Below are positions 53,616 to 62,407 of a stretch of 64,000 nt of DNA, one piece after another. This DNA comes from Mariniphaga sp963747515. GTDB lineage: Bacteria > Bacteroidota > Bacteroidia > Bacteroidales > Prolixibacteraceae. Under the pieces are notes generated by a model. That model was not told the DNA's origin, searched no databases, and was given only the letters and a program-made list of their open reading frames with translations. The position numbers and the translations under genes were made by a program. Numbering within the stretch: position 1 is the first letter of the stretch; every line of letters starts with the position of its first letter. The DNA is taken from the NCBI GenBank assembly GCA_963747515.1, contig CAVVFN010000008.1:558001-622000 (forward strand), given 5' to 3'.

Positions 53616-54182
53616 ATGAATGAAATCAACAACATTTCAGATCCGATTTTCTCAATAACATTCAATCCTTACAAACATCACCTTGGATTTCTAAAAATGA
53701 AGATTGAAGAGTGGAAAAAAACCAACTGGACTGATGCAGAAAAGGAAATCAGATGTATTGGAAATAACCTGATTGATTTATATTTCGGGAAGCTTACAAT
53801 AAATGAAATCCATAATGAAATTTATAATTTTGCACTTGAAAATAATCTCACAACTGCTGCAAAGCTTGCCCAATGGCTTAAACCTTTGGAGTATAAAAAA
53901 ACAGAACTTTCAGACACCTCCCTATGGGTAATTAAACAGAGCCAGGATTCAAATCACTATCTGCATATCCACCCTGCCAAATATTCACCTTTTACTTTAA
54001 GGGTAAAAGCCCCGACACTTAAAACTGTTATTGCCCTGCAGGTTTTTCATATTGATTTAATACAATCAGATTTGGGCACAGTGAATAAATTAAGGACTGA
54101 AAAATTAAACCTGTCGCCCGTTAAAGGATTGATACCAGGAAAAGGAATTGCACGTTTAATGGCAAATTTTAACACAATATAA
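53616..54182 (+). CDS. Conserved-looking protein of unknown function
   Basis: 188 residues, not recognised. Soluble; N-terminal half helical with charged segments (KHHLGFLKMKIEEWKKTNW), C-terminal half strand-rich with HYLHIHPAKYSPFTLRVKAPTLK. The arrangement could be compatible with a nucleic-acid or small-ligand binder, but no motif proves it. Divergent from the aminotransferase gene, with a 110 bp gap. Confidence 0.6.
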   Translation: MNEINNISDPIFSITFNPYKHHLGFLKMKIEEWKKTNWTDAEKEIRCIGNNLIDLYFGKLTINEIHNEIYNFALENNLTTAAKLAQWLKPLEYKKTELSDTSLWVIKQSQDSNHYLHIHPAKYSPFTLRVKAPTLKTVIALQVFHIDLIQSDLGTVNKLRTEKLNLSPVKGLIPGKGIARLMANFNTI

Positions 54183-54351
54183 TGGCGCCGTTCAGCAATG
54201 CAACAGCCATCCCAACCATTCTTCCGGTGCTTCTCTACCGGTAAAAGAACTTTAAGAACAGTATTTGTTACCAGAAATACAACTGTTTATCTGATGTTTC
54301 CAACCCTATTTTACAGCTTATCCCAAGCTTCAGGAAGAAGATGGGTGCGTT

Positions 54352-54402
54352 CTATAAAAAATTTTCCCTGACCAGAATTCCGAAATCTGTTCAGGGAAAA
54401 AA
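54352..54402 (-). terminator. Terminator downstream of clpB
   Basis: Stem TTTTCCCTGA / TCAGGGAAAA (54362-54371, 54391-54400), with an inner CAGA/TCTG pair. In the leftward direction it is followed by TTTTTTA. It lies 22 bp after the clpB stop. Confidence 0.8.
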
Positions 54403-54423
54403 CAAAAAGATGGCTGACACACC

Positions 54424-57012
54424 CTAATTTTTAAACACCAGCCCCTCATCTTCCACGTCAATCACAATGGGTTTTTCTTTATCCACTGTTCCTGCCAGTA
54501 TCCTGCGCGAGAGTTCATTCAGCACGTACTTTTGCAGGTGACGCTTCACCGGCCGGGCCCCGAAATGCGGGTCATATCCGATAGCAGCAAGCCAGTCGAC
54601 TGCTGCATCGGTAAGTGAAATCTTCACATCGGTTCCTGAGAGCCGCTTCAGCACCTGATGAAACTGCAGTTTAACTATCTTTTTTATGTCACTCCGCGAT
54701 AGCGGCGTAAACACAATGGTTTCATCAATGCGGTTCAGGAACTCCGGGCGTATGGTTCGACGCAGCAGATCCAACAGCTTCTTGCGCGTTTCTTCCAGCA
54801 CCTCCTCCTGGTTGGCAGCATTCATATTCCCAAAACTCTCCTGTATCAGGTGCGATCCCAGGTTGGAGGTCATGATGATGATGGTGTTCTTAAAATTCAC
54901 CGTCCGCCCCTTGTTGTCGGTCAGTCGTCCGTCATCGAGTACCTGCAGCAGCACGTTAAATACATCGGGGTGCGCCTTTTCAATTTCGTCGAACAGCACT
55001 ACCGAATAAGGTTTATGCCTTACAGCCTCTGTCAGCTGCCCTCCCTCATCGTAACCCACATATCCGGGGGGGCTTCCAATAAGTCGGGTGACGGAAAACT
55101 TCTCCTGGTATTCCGACATATCGATACGGGTCATTGCATTCTCATTATCAAACAGGTACTCGGCCAGAGCCTTTGCAAGCTCAGTTTTCCCCACACCTGT
55201 GGAACCCAAAAAAATAAACGAACCAATGGGTTTTTTTTCATCCTGAAGTCCTGCACGGCTCCGGCGTACGGCATCCGAAACGGCGGCAATGGCTTCATGC
55301 TGCCCTACCACCCTATTGCGCAGTTCCCCTTCCATATGAAGCAGCTTTTCACGCTCGCTCTGCAACATCTTTGATACAGGAATACCGGTCCAGCGGGCAA
55401 CCACCTCGGCAATGTCTTCGGCATCCACTTCTTCCTTGATCAGGCTTTCCCCTTCCTTCATCTTCTGAAGTTCTTTCTGCAACGATTCTATTTCGTTCTC
55501 CGCCTCTTTTATTTTTCCATACCGCAATTCTGCCACCCGTTCATACCTGCCCTGGCGCTCGGCCTCTTCAGCCTCCACCTTGAAATCTTCTATTTCGGCT
55601 TTCTTTTTCTGTATGGAGTCGATTACCGACTTCTCATTTTCCCATTTTGCCCGCAGGTGTGACTGTTTTTCTTTCAGATTAGAAATTTCTTCGCCCAGCG
55701 ATGCCAGCTTTTTGTCGTCCTTCTCCCGCTTAATGGCTTCACGTTCAATTTCAAGCTGTTTTACGCGACGATCAATTTCATCGAGTTCTTCAGGCACCGA
55801 ATCCATTTCAAGCCGCAGTTTTGCCGCCGCCTCATCCATCAGGTCAATGGCTTTATCGGGCAAAAACCTGTCGGAAATGTAACGCTGTGATAATTCCACT
55901 GAAGCTATTATGGCCTCATCTTTTATCCGCACCTTATGGTGGCTTTCATACCGTTCCTTAATCCCCCTTAGGATGGAGATGGCGCTCAGCCTATCGGGCT
56001 CACTCACTTGCACCACCTGGAACCTGCGTTCGAGTGCCTTGTCCTTTTCAAAATACTTCTGGTATTCGCTGAAGGTAGTTGCTCCTATTGCCCGCAACTC
56101 TCCCCTGGCAAGAGCAGGCTTCAGGATATTTGCCGCATCCATGGCGCCCTCTCCCTTTCCGGCGCCTACAAGAGTATGTATCTCATCGATAAACAAAATG
56201 ACCTCTTCATTTGAATGCACTACTTCGTGCACCACTGCTTTAAGACGTTCCTCAAATTCACCTTTATACTTTGCTCCGGCAATCAATGCTCCCATATCAA
56301 GCGAAAACACCTGCTTCGACTTCAGGTTCTCCGGAACATCGCCCCGCACAATACGGTGGGCCAGGCCTTCTGCAATGGCTGTTTTTCCTGTACCGGGTTC
56401 ACCTATTAATATCGGATTGTTCTTGGTACGGCGTGAAAGTATTTGCAGAATACGGCGAATTTCCTCATCACGCCCGATAACCGGGTCGAGCTTACCTGAG
56501 CGTGCCCGCTCATTCAGGTTAAGAGCAAACCGGTTCAGCGAATTAAAACGATCCTCCGCTGTCTGGCTGTCTACTTTTGAGCCTTTACGCAATTCTTCAA
56601 TGGCTTTTTGCAGCTCCTTGCGCACAATACCGTTATCCTTCATCAGACGGCTCACTGCATCGTTTGCATCGAGCAGGGCGAGCAGGATATGTTCAACCGA
56701 CACAAACTGGTCACCCATCTCCTGGGCAAGAGCAAGTGACTTCTGCAACACCTTGTTAGCCTGTGAGGAAACATACTGATCACCGCCTGTAACCCTCGGA
56801 TACGACTCCACGATCTTATCGGCAGCCTGCTGAAAAATACCGGTTTCCACACCAAGCTTTTTCATAAGGAATCCTACAACATTTTCAGCCGCATGGAATA
56901 ATCCTTTAAGAATATGACCCGTTTCAACACTCTGCTGGTTATTTCCCTGTGCTATCTGAAAAGCATGTTGAATTGCCTCTTGTGCCTTTATGGTAAAATT
57001 ATTCAGATTCAT
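54424..57012 (-). CDS. clpB: ATP-dependent disaggregase ClpB
   Basis: 862 residues, full length. Two Clp N-terminal repeats (1-145), AAA+ module 1 with GEPGTGKTAIAEG and VILFIDEIHTLVGAG, a coiled M-domain (about 405-530, many E/K/R heptads) that distinguishes ClpB from ClpA/C, and AAA+ module 2 with FLGSTGVGKTELAKALAEYL and a VVLFDEIEKAHPDVFN block. Disaggregates proteins with DnaK. By eye the gene is richer in G/C than its neighbours. A GACAA-T-TTGTC inverted repeat lies upstream at 57074-57084. Confidence 0.97.
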   Translation of the reverse strand: MNLNNFTIKAQEAIQHAFQIAQGNNQQSVETGHILKGLFHAAENVVGFLMKKLGVETGIFQQAADKIVESYPRVTGGDQYVSSQANKVLQKSLALAQEMGDQFVSVEHILLALLDANDAVSRLMKDNGIVRKELQKAIEELRKGSKVDSQTAEDRFNSLNRFALNLNERARSGKLDPVIGRDEEIRRILQILSRRTKNNPILIGEPGTGKTAIAEGLAHRIVRGDVPENLKSKQVFSLDMGALIAGAKYKGEFEERLKAVVHEVVHSNEEVILFIDEIHTLVGAGKGEGAMDAANILKPALARGELRAIGATTFSEYQKYFEKDKALERRFQVVQVSEPDRLSAISILRGIKERYESHHKVRIKDEAIIASVELSQRYISDRFLPDKAIDLMDEAAAKLRLEMDSVPEELDEIDRRVKQLEIEREAIKREKDDKKLASLGEEISNLKEKQSHLRAKWENEKSVIDSIQKKKAEIEDFKVEAEEAERQGRYERVAELRYGKIKEAENEIESLQKELQKMKEGESLIKEEVDAEDIAEVVARWTGIPVSKMLQSEREKLLHMEGELRNRVVGQHEAIAAVSDAVRRSRAGLQDEKKPIGSFIFLGSTGVGKTELAKALAEYLFDNENAMTRIDMSEYQEKFSVTRLIGSPPGYVGYDEGGQLTEAVRHKPYSVVLFDEIEKAHPDVFNVLLQVLDDGRLTDNKGRTVNFKNTIIIMTSNLGSHLIQESFGNMNAANQEEVLEETRKKLLDLLRRTIRPEFLNRIDETIVFTPLSRSDIKKIVKLQFHQVLKRLSGTDVKISLTDAAVDWLAAIGYDPHFGARPVKRHLQKYVLNELSRRILAGTVDKEKPIVIDVEDEGLVFKN

Positions 57013-57073
57013 AATTCAATTGTTTGTATGTTTGGCACCATCACAGCAAAACCAGAACCATTAGCCACTGATA

Positions 57074-57084
57074 GACAATTTGTC
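57074..57084. promoter_or_regulatory. Inverted repeat GACAATTTGTC upstream of clpB
   Basis: Perfect 5-bp half sites with one-base spacer, 62 bp before the clpB ATG; related half sites lie upstream of groES and hsp20. Function unproven. Confidence 0.3.
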
Positions 57085-57220
57085 ACGTCAACAGCACGAT
57101 TGAAGTTATATTTTCATGAAAAGATTGGTGTTAGGGTAAACTTATGGCAGAAGTTACCTGTCAGCCATCCAGCGGAAGCATAATGGCTGCACTATAAATC
57201 AGGAATGATCTAAAAAGCTA

Positions 57221-57652
57221 CTACCCGGTAGCTGTAAGGTTATTCAGTTCTTCGTGCGAAAAATCCTGAAACTTTTTATTCTGTTCGCGTTGCCTTAGAA
57301 TGCTTTGCGCCTTTATATTCAAATGATTATAAGCTTCAGCAAATGAATTGATATCACGAAATGTTTTTATTATTTCCACTTTAGGTTCTGGCTTATCGAC
57401 CGATTCGTTGTAAACGGGAAATTTTCTATCTGAACCATCATGAGGAATCAGCCGCTCGCTATCAAAATCGTAAGAAAATTCCTTATGCTCAGCAAACACG
57501 AATTCAATATACGTCCGGTCATACTGAATTTCATAGAACCTGCCGAAGATCACATATACCTTGCCATCAGGCAATCCATAAAACTGCACAGGCAGCTTTG
57601 AAGGAAAATAAGAAATGTTTGATCTGTAAATTAATTTTACAAAAGACTTCAT
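57221..57652 (-). CDS. Protein of unknown function, 143 residues
   Basis: Soluble, not recognised. First half strand-rich (LPVQFYGLPDGKVYVIFGRF, YIEFVFAEHKEFSYDFD), second half helical (SFAEAYNHLNIKAQSILRQRE). No signal peptide or membrane helix. Lies alone upstream of clpB in the same direction, with about 208 bp between them. Confidence 0.6.
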   Translation of the reverse strand: MKSFVKLIYRSNISYFPSKLPVQFYGLPDGKVYVIFGRFYEIQYDRTYIEFVFAEHKEFSYDFDSERLIPHDGSDRKFPVYNESVDKPEPKVEIIKTFRDINSFAEAYNHLNIKAQSILRQREQNKKFQDFSHEELNNLTATG

Positions 57653-57901
57653 GGTTGGTAATTTTGTAGTAAAATATTGTATCCTTTAAAACCGAATAAA
57701 ATTACAAAATATATGGAAAAACCCTAACCTGCAAATAAAAATCAGTTTTGTTTCTTGATATATCAGCAAATTACCTACAGCAAATTTCATCTTTTTTTAA
57801 ATTATTCAGGAAAAATGGATCGCGATAAAATGTTTTTACCGTATCTTTAAAAAACTATCAAATAACCAGCTATACTGTTGTTGATTAAAAAAAGAAAAAA
57901 A

Positions 57902-58204
57902 ATGATTAAGGATAAAAGCAATGGGAGGCTGGACGAGATAGTTTCATTTGCCCGTAAACATAAAATAACTGAAAGCTTCGACGAAATATATACATTACTT
58001 GAGAGGTATGCTGAAAAAAATCACGAAGTTGTTCTTTACAGAGGCTACCTGCCGCTTTCACTTGAATTCACCGTATCGTTTGGTGGCGAGAAAATTACAG
58101 GTGGAAGTGTAATCTTCCATGGAATGTTCGACAACAGGGACCTGTCTGCATTTTCTATTTCAATGACCACCGGGCGTGAAGTTAGCTGGAAGCTGGAGGT
58201 CTGA
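57902..58204 (+). CDS. Small protein of unknown function, about 100 residues
   Basis: Start ATG at 57902 preferred over an in-frame TTG eight codons upstream in a poly-A tract. Charged helical N-terminus (LDEIVSFARKHKITESFDEI) then two to three strands (LEFTVSFGGEKITGGSVIF, FSISMTTGREVSWKLEV). No family recognised. Orphan gene in the 57653-58721 low-density stretch. Confidence 0.55.
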   Translation: MIKDKSNGRLDEIVSFARKHKITESFDEIYTLLERYAEKNHEVVLYRGYLPLSLEFTVSFGGEKITGGSVIFHGMFDNRDLSAFSISMTTGREVSWKLEV

Positions 58205-58721
58205 AAAGTACAAAAGAAATATCATCCCAGGGTTCCCTCTTTCAGAATAATACCGCCATCCGGCAAAATACATTAAAAAACAAATACTACTTATTCCCCA
58301 ACACCCTATGTCCATGAGTAAATCTTCGTTAGCTAGACTATTTCTCCTGCCATATGCCAAACGTTGTTCAAAATCGAAAACAACCAGCTGGTAATTAAGC
58401 ACTCACCCTTCTTCTGGTAAGAAAAGTTAAATTGGGGTATAGGTCCATATTACGGTCTGATTCCATAAAAATACCGTAAGCATAATGAATTGAATTCAAA
58501 TAGGGTTTAACTTCATATTAAATTCGTATCAAATTCGTACTAAATTCGTACTAAATTCGTAATTTAACGAAATTGATACAGATATACACCGAATTTGTTA
58601 TGAATAAAAACCGACTCTGTATATTGTTTGGTTCATCGTTGAACGATGGCTGAAGGGTGGGTAGTGAGAATAAGGAGTGGGGTTTTATTCAGCCATGCCA
58701 TAGTTAAAAATAAGCATTAAT
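58205..58721. other. Intergenic region (517 bp) between an orphan gene and truA
   Basis: Convergent region. Holds the 11-bp phased repeat array at 58512-58604. The leftward open frame at 58160-58402 overlaps the preceding gene and shows no recognisable protein features, so it was not called. Otherwise nothing identified. Confidence 0.6.
58512..58604. repeat. 11-bp phased repeat array with degenerate inverted half (locus C)
   Basis: TTCATA at 58512, then TTCGTA at 58523, 58534, 58545 and 58556, all exactly 11 bp apart; units read TCAAATTCGTA and CTAAATTCGTA. Inverted counterparts follow at the same period and decay with distance: ACGAA (58567), ACAGA (58578), CCGAA (58589), ATGAA (58600). Same plan as the arrays near 8530 and 34209. 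Confidence 0.82.
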
Positions 58722-59486
58722 TCATAAAGCATCGTTTTGACCCAATAAGTGCAATGGGTACTTAATGTTCACAAGAAAAAGTCCGTGTGCAGGAACCGAT
58801 GTACCGGCAGCTCCCCGATTCCGAATTTCAATAACATGCCTGAAATCCTCAATTGTAATTTTGCCTTTCCCCACATCCAGGAGGGTACCCACTATGGCAC
58901 GTACCATATTCCTGAGAAACCTATCGGCTGTGATTGAAAATACCAACCGGTTGTTTTTCATAAACCATTCAGCAGAAGAAATTTTGCACAAATTGGTTTT
59001 TGCATCTGTATGCAATTTGCTAAAACTGGTAAAATCGCTATATTCCATAAGAACTTGTGCAGCTTCATTCATTTTTATCATATCCGGCTTTATGCGAAGA
59101 AAATATTCCGTATCGGCAGTGAAAGGGTCTTTCTCAAGGGTTATACCATAATTGTAGGTACGGGATAATGCGCTAAACCGGGCATGAGCATCCTGGGGAA
59201 CTGTCCATATTCTCTGAACGGCAATATCGGCAGGTAAAAAACTGTTCAAACGGTAAACCAATTTCGGAAGGTTTTCAATTTCTCGTGAAGCATCAAAATG
59301 CAGCACAAAAAATGAAGCATGCACTCCGGTATCAGTACGTCCGGCACCCGTCACTGAAATTTCTTCTCTTAAAATTGTGGAGAAAGCTTTTTCAATAATT
59401 TCCTGCACCGAAACCGAATCAGGTTGAATCTGCCAACCATGGTAACGGGATCCCATGAAACTTAACTGAACAAAATAACGTTGCAT
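58722..59486 (-). CDS. truA: tRNA pseudouridine synthase A
   Basis: About 254 residues from the ATG at 59486 (MQRYFVQLSFMGSRYHGWQ). Isomerises U38-U40 in the tRNA anticodon stem. The catalytic Asp is in SVTGAGRTDTGVHA; LRIKPDMIKMNEAAQVLME and FLRNMVRAIVGTLLDVGKGK are standard later blocks. Longer in-frame starts (59507, 59492) exist but are not needed. Confidence 0.94.
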   Translation of the reverse strand: MQRYFVQLSFMGSRYHGWQIQPDSVSVQEIIEKAFSTILREEISVTGAGRTDTGVHASFFVLHFDASREIENLPKLVYRLNSFLPADIAVQRIWTVPQDAHARFSALSRTYNYGITLEKDPFTADTEYFLRIKPDMIKMNEAAQVLMEYSDFTSFSKLHTDAKTNLCKISSAEWFMKNNRLVFSITADRFLRNMVRAIVGTLLDVGKGKITIEDFRHVIEIRNRGAAGTSVPAHGLFLVNIKYPLHLLGQNDAL

Positions 59487-59827
59487 TCTCATAAAAATGA
59501 ACTCCAAAAATAAAGAAAACCAGAAACCTTTGTGGAAAACCCAGTGCGAAAATTAGCATACCCTTCATTATTGCGCAATTCAGCCATAGAATGAGATAAA
59601 AAAAACACATAACTCATTAAAACTGCTCAATTTTAAAAACCAAACTGAAAATTTGACAGCCGGAAATAAATCTAAATAAAATAATTTCAGGCAGGGATAA
59701 TCTCCACTGACAATCATTACATTAAAAACATCAATTTTGTCATTGTTGGCCCTTTGGTATTTGATTTGTAAAGAATTGAAAGAAGTATTAATGTTATGTT
59801 GAACAAAAAGTAAAGGAGGGTTGAATT
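59487..59827. other. Intergenic region (341 bp) between truA and hsp20
   Basis: Divergent promoter region with GACAA at 59709-59713 and TTGTC at 59737-59741, and a strong Shine-Dalgarno just before hsp20. No other gene seen. Confidence 0.6.
59814..59820 (+). promoter_or_regulatory. Strong Shine-Dalgarno sequence (AGGAGGG) for hsp20
   Basis: AGGAGGG lies seven bases before the ATG at 59828. Most leaders in this window are A/T-rich without such a site, so it stands out and supports high translation on induction. Confidence 0.75.
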
Positions 59828-60268
59828 ATGACACTGGCAAAAAGATCAGAAACAGGAATGCCGACATTGTTTGATAGAATTTTCAACAGTGATCTGATGG
59901 ATTGGGGAATGTCTAATTTTTCCGGTCCGAACAGTACATTACCGGCAGTAAATGTGAGAGAAACAGATGATGATTTTATTCTGGAAGTGGCAGCTCCGGG
60001 AATGGGTAAAAAAGATTTTAAAATTAATTACCAGAACAATCTTCTGACCATTTCTTCTGAAAAAGAAGAAAAAACAGAAGATAGAAACGATGGATATTCA
60101 CGGAAAGAATTCAGTTATACATCGTTTCAACGGTCATTTACTGTTCCGGGGAATGAAGTAGACAGCGATAAAATAAGTGCTACCTATGCCGATGGAATAT
60201 TAAATGTGAAGATTCCAAAACGTGAAGAAGTGAAACCCAAACCGGCAAGAGAAATTAAAATTTCATAG
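59828..60268 (+). CDS. hsp20: Small heat-shock protein, Hsp20/alpha-crystallin family
   Basis: 146 residues. A short N-terminal arm precedes the alpha-crystallin domain at about 38-135 (LPAVNVRETDDDFILEVAAPGM, FQRSFTVPGNEVDSDKISA, YADGILNVKIPKREE), ending in an I-x-I-like tail (REIKIS). An ATP-independent holdase that binds unfolding proteins for later refolding by DnaK and ClpB. Single gene with its own terminator. Confidence 0.95.
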   Translation: MTLAKRSETGMPTLFDRIFNSDLMDWGMSNFSGPNSTLPAVNVRETDDDFILEVAAPGMGKKDFKINYQNNLLTISSEKEEKTEDRNDGYSRKEFSYTSFQRSFTVPGNEVDSDKISATYADGILNVKIPKREEVKPKPAREIKIS

Positions 60269-60272
60269 GGAA

Positions 60273-60304
60273 AAACAGGCAGGAAATCATTCCTGCCTGT
60301 TTCT
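60273..60304 (+). terminator. Terminator of hsp20
   Basis: Perfect 11-bp stem AACAGGCAGGA / TCCTGCCTGTT (60274-60284, 60291-60301) with a six-base loop, then TCTT. Confidence 0.88.
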
Positions 60305-60360
60305 TAAACTGCCCTGAATTCAATGAAGCTTAATATATTTTAACTTAACAGATGGATTTT

Positions 60361-60368
60361 TATCTTTG
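60361..60368 (+). promoter_or_regulatory. -7 element TATCTTTG upstream of the Bat cluster
   Basis: Exact TAnnTTTG match, 89 bp before the MoxR ATG; it leaves a leader of about 80 bases. No clear -33 box. Confidence 0.45.
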
Positions 60369-60457
60369 CAAACGTTTAAATTCGTGCCGTTAAAATTTTA
60401 GACATCTTTTAACTATTGAACTAAAAACCGATTCGAGAAATTAACAGAAAACAATAT

Positions 60458-61453
60458 ATGATTCAAACTGTCGATATTAAAGAACTGAACGAGCGGATTC
60501 AAAAGGAGAGTTCGTTTGTGGATTTAGTTACACTTGAAATGAACAAGGTAATTGTAGGACAAAAGCATCTGGTAGAAAGTTTATTAATTGGATTGTTATC
60601 GAACGGGCACATTCTGTTGGAGGGGGTTCCTGGTCTGGCAAAAACACTTGCCATAAAATCCCTGGCAAATACCATAAGTGCGAAGTTTGCACGCATTCAA
60701 TTCACTCCCGATTTATTACCGGCCGACTTACTAGGAACAATGATTTACAGCCAAAAAAAGGAAGAATTTACCATTAAAAAGGGGCCGATATTTGCTAATT
60801 TTATTCTGGCTGATGAGATTAACCGTGCTCCCGCAAAAGTACAATCGGCTTTACTAGAAGCCATGCAGGAACGTCAGATCACCATTAGTGACACCACGTT
60901 TAAACTGGAAGAACCTTTTCTGGTGATGGCTACTCAAAACCCCATTGAGCAGGAAGGAACCTATCCGCTTCCTGAAGCACAAGTCGATCGTTTTATGTTA
61001 AAAGTTGTAATTAATTATCCAAACAAGGAAGAAGAACGGCAGATTATTAATCAAAACCTGTTAAAAACATTTCCTGAGACTTCTGCCATTTTAAAACCAG
61101 AAGATATTTTAAGTGCCCGACAGGTTGTAAAGGATGTTTATATGGATGAAAAAATTCAGAATTACATTGTCGATATTGTATTTGCAACGCGCGAACCACA
61201 GGCCTATCAGTTGTCGAAATACCAGGATATGATATCTTACGGAGCATCACCAAGAGCTGGCATCAGCCTTGCCCAGGCTGCCAAAGCCTTTGCCTTTATT
61301 AAACGCAGAGGGTATGTTATTCCTGAGGATGTGAGGGCTGTTTGCCCTGAAGTGATGCGGCATCGCATTGGATTAAGCTATGAAGCAGAAGCCAATAACA
61401 TCACTTCTGAAGATATAATTACCGATATTCTGAATAAGGTTGAAGTTCCTTAA
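60458..61453 (+). CDS. MoxR-family AAA+ ATPase
   Basis: 331 residues. Walker A LLEGVPGLAKTLAIKSLA (the GVPGLAKT variant typical of MoxR), Walker B FILADEINRAPAKVQ, sensor 1 MATQNPIEQEGTYPLPEAQ. MoxR ATPases assist maturation or metal loading of partner complexes; here the partners are the VWA/DUF58 proteins encoded next. First gene of the Bat (Bacteroides aerotolerance) type cluster. Confidence 0.94.
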   Translation: MIQTVDIKELNERIQKESSFVDLVTLEMNKVIVGQKHLVESLLIGLLSNGHILLEGVPGLAKTLAIKSLANTISAKFARIQFTPDLLPADLLGTMIYSQKKEEFTIKKGPIFANFILADEINRAPAKVQSALLEAMQERQITISDTTFKLEEPFLVMATQNPIEQEGTYPLPEAQVDRFMLKVVINYPNKEEERQIINQNLLKTFPETSAILKPEDILSARQVVKDVYMDEKIQNYIVDIVFATREPQAYQLSKYQDMISYGASPRAGISLAQAAKAFAFIKRRGYVIPEDVRAVCPEVMRHRIGLSYEAEANNITSEDIITDILNKVEVP

Positions 61454-61520
61454 AATGAAGGGTCCCATCAACGAGAAAACAGAACAGCTTTAACCTTTAA
61501 TTTAAAAAGAAATCGCTCTC

Positions 61521-62402
61521 ATGGAGACGAGTGAACTACTTAAAAAAGTACGGAAAATAGAAATCAAAACCCGGGGATTGTCGCGGAATATATTTGCAGG
61601 GGAATACCACAGTGCCTTCAAGGGAAGAGGTATGGCATTTTCTGAAGTACGTGAATATCAGTTTGGGGACGATATCCGGAACATTGATTGGAATGTTACT
61701 GCCCGTTACAATCACCCCTATGTTAAGATTTTCGAAGAAGAAAGGGAGTTAACAGTAATGTTGTTGATTGATGTGAGCGGTTCCCGTGAGTTCGGCACTC
61801 ATGAAAAAATGAAAAAGAATGTGATTACGGAAATTTCTGCCATTCTTTCTTTTTCAGCCATACAAAACAACGATAAAATAGGGGTAATATTCTTTTCCGA
61901 CACTATTGAAAAATTCATTCCTCCCAAAAAGGGGAAAAGCCATATTTTACGAATTATAAGAGAACTTATTGATTTTCAACCCCAACGTACAGGAACAGAT
62001 ATTTCTGAAGCAGTCAGGTACCTTACCAATGTGATCAAAAAGAAATGTACGACCTTTATCATCTCTGATTTTATGGACGAAAATCCGGTACTTGAAATGG
62101 CACTTTCAGTAGCCAATAACAAGCACGATTTGGTAGCTCTTAAAATATATGATGATCGGGAAACGGAACTACCTCCTATAGGAATGGTTATGCTTAAAGA
62201 TGCAGAAACAGGAAAATATATTTGGGTTGACAGCAGTTCGGGGAAAGTAAGAAATTTATATTCTGAATATTGGAAACAACATATCACCCGTCTTGATTCG
62301 TTGTTTGTTAAATGCAACATCGATTATGCTGCAATAAATACACGGGAAGATTATGTAAAAACGTTAATGACTCTTTTCAAAAGAAGGGCTGTTAAACAGT
62401 AA
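61521..62402 (+). CDS. DUF58/VWA-like protein of the Bat cluster
   Basis: 293 residues. The DUF58 signature lies near residues 38-60 (FSEVREYQFGDDIRNIDWN) and is followed by a VWA-like fold with MLLIDVSGSREFGTH, a MIDAS-like DxSxS. Cytoplasmic or membrane-associated, and a presumed MoxR client. 67 bp after the MoxR gene and six bases before the next gene. Confidence 0.92.
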   Translation: METSELLKKVRKIEIKTRGLSRNIFAGEYHSAFKGRGMAFSEVREYQFGDDIRNIDWNVTARYNHPYVKIFEEERELTVMLLIDVSGSREFGTHEKMKKNVITEISAILSFSAIQNNDKIGVIFFSDTIEKFIPPKKGKSHILRIIRELIDFQPQRTGTDISEAVRYLTNVIKKKCTTFIISDFMDENPVLEMALSVANNKHDLVALKIYDDRETELPPIGMVMLKDAETGKYIWVDSSSGKVRNLYSEYWKQHITRLDSLFVKCNIDYAAINTREDYVKTLMTLFKRRAVKQ

Positions 62403-62407
62403 CACGA

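Noticed and set aside
55910..56779. 289-codon rightward open frame inside clpB
   Set aside because: Antisense shadow; serine/arginine-rich sequence typical of the reverse of an AAA+ gene.
58160..58402. 80-codon leftward open frame
   Set aside because: Overlaps the end of the preceding rightward gene and shows no family or signal features.
59740..59770. Sigma-54 promoter before hsp20 (TTGGCCC region)
   Set aside because: The -12 GC element is not at the required distance from the -24 GG.
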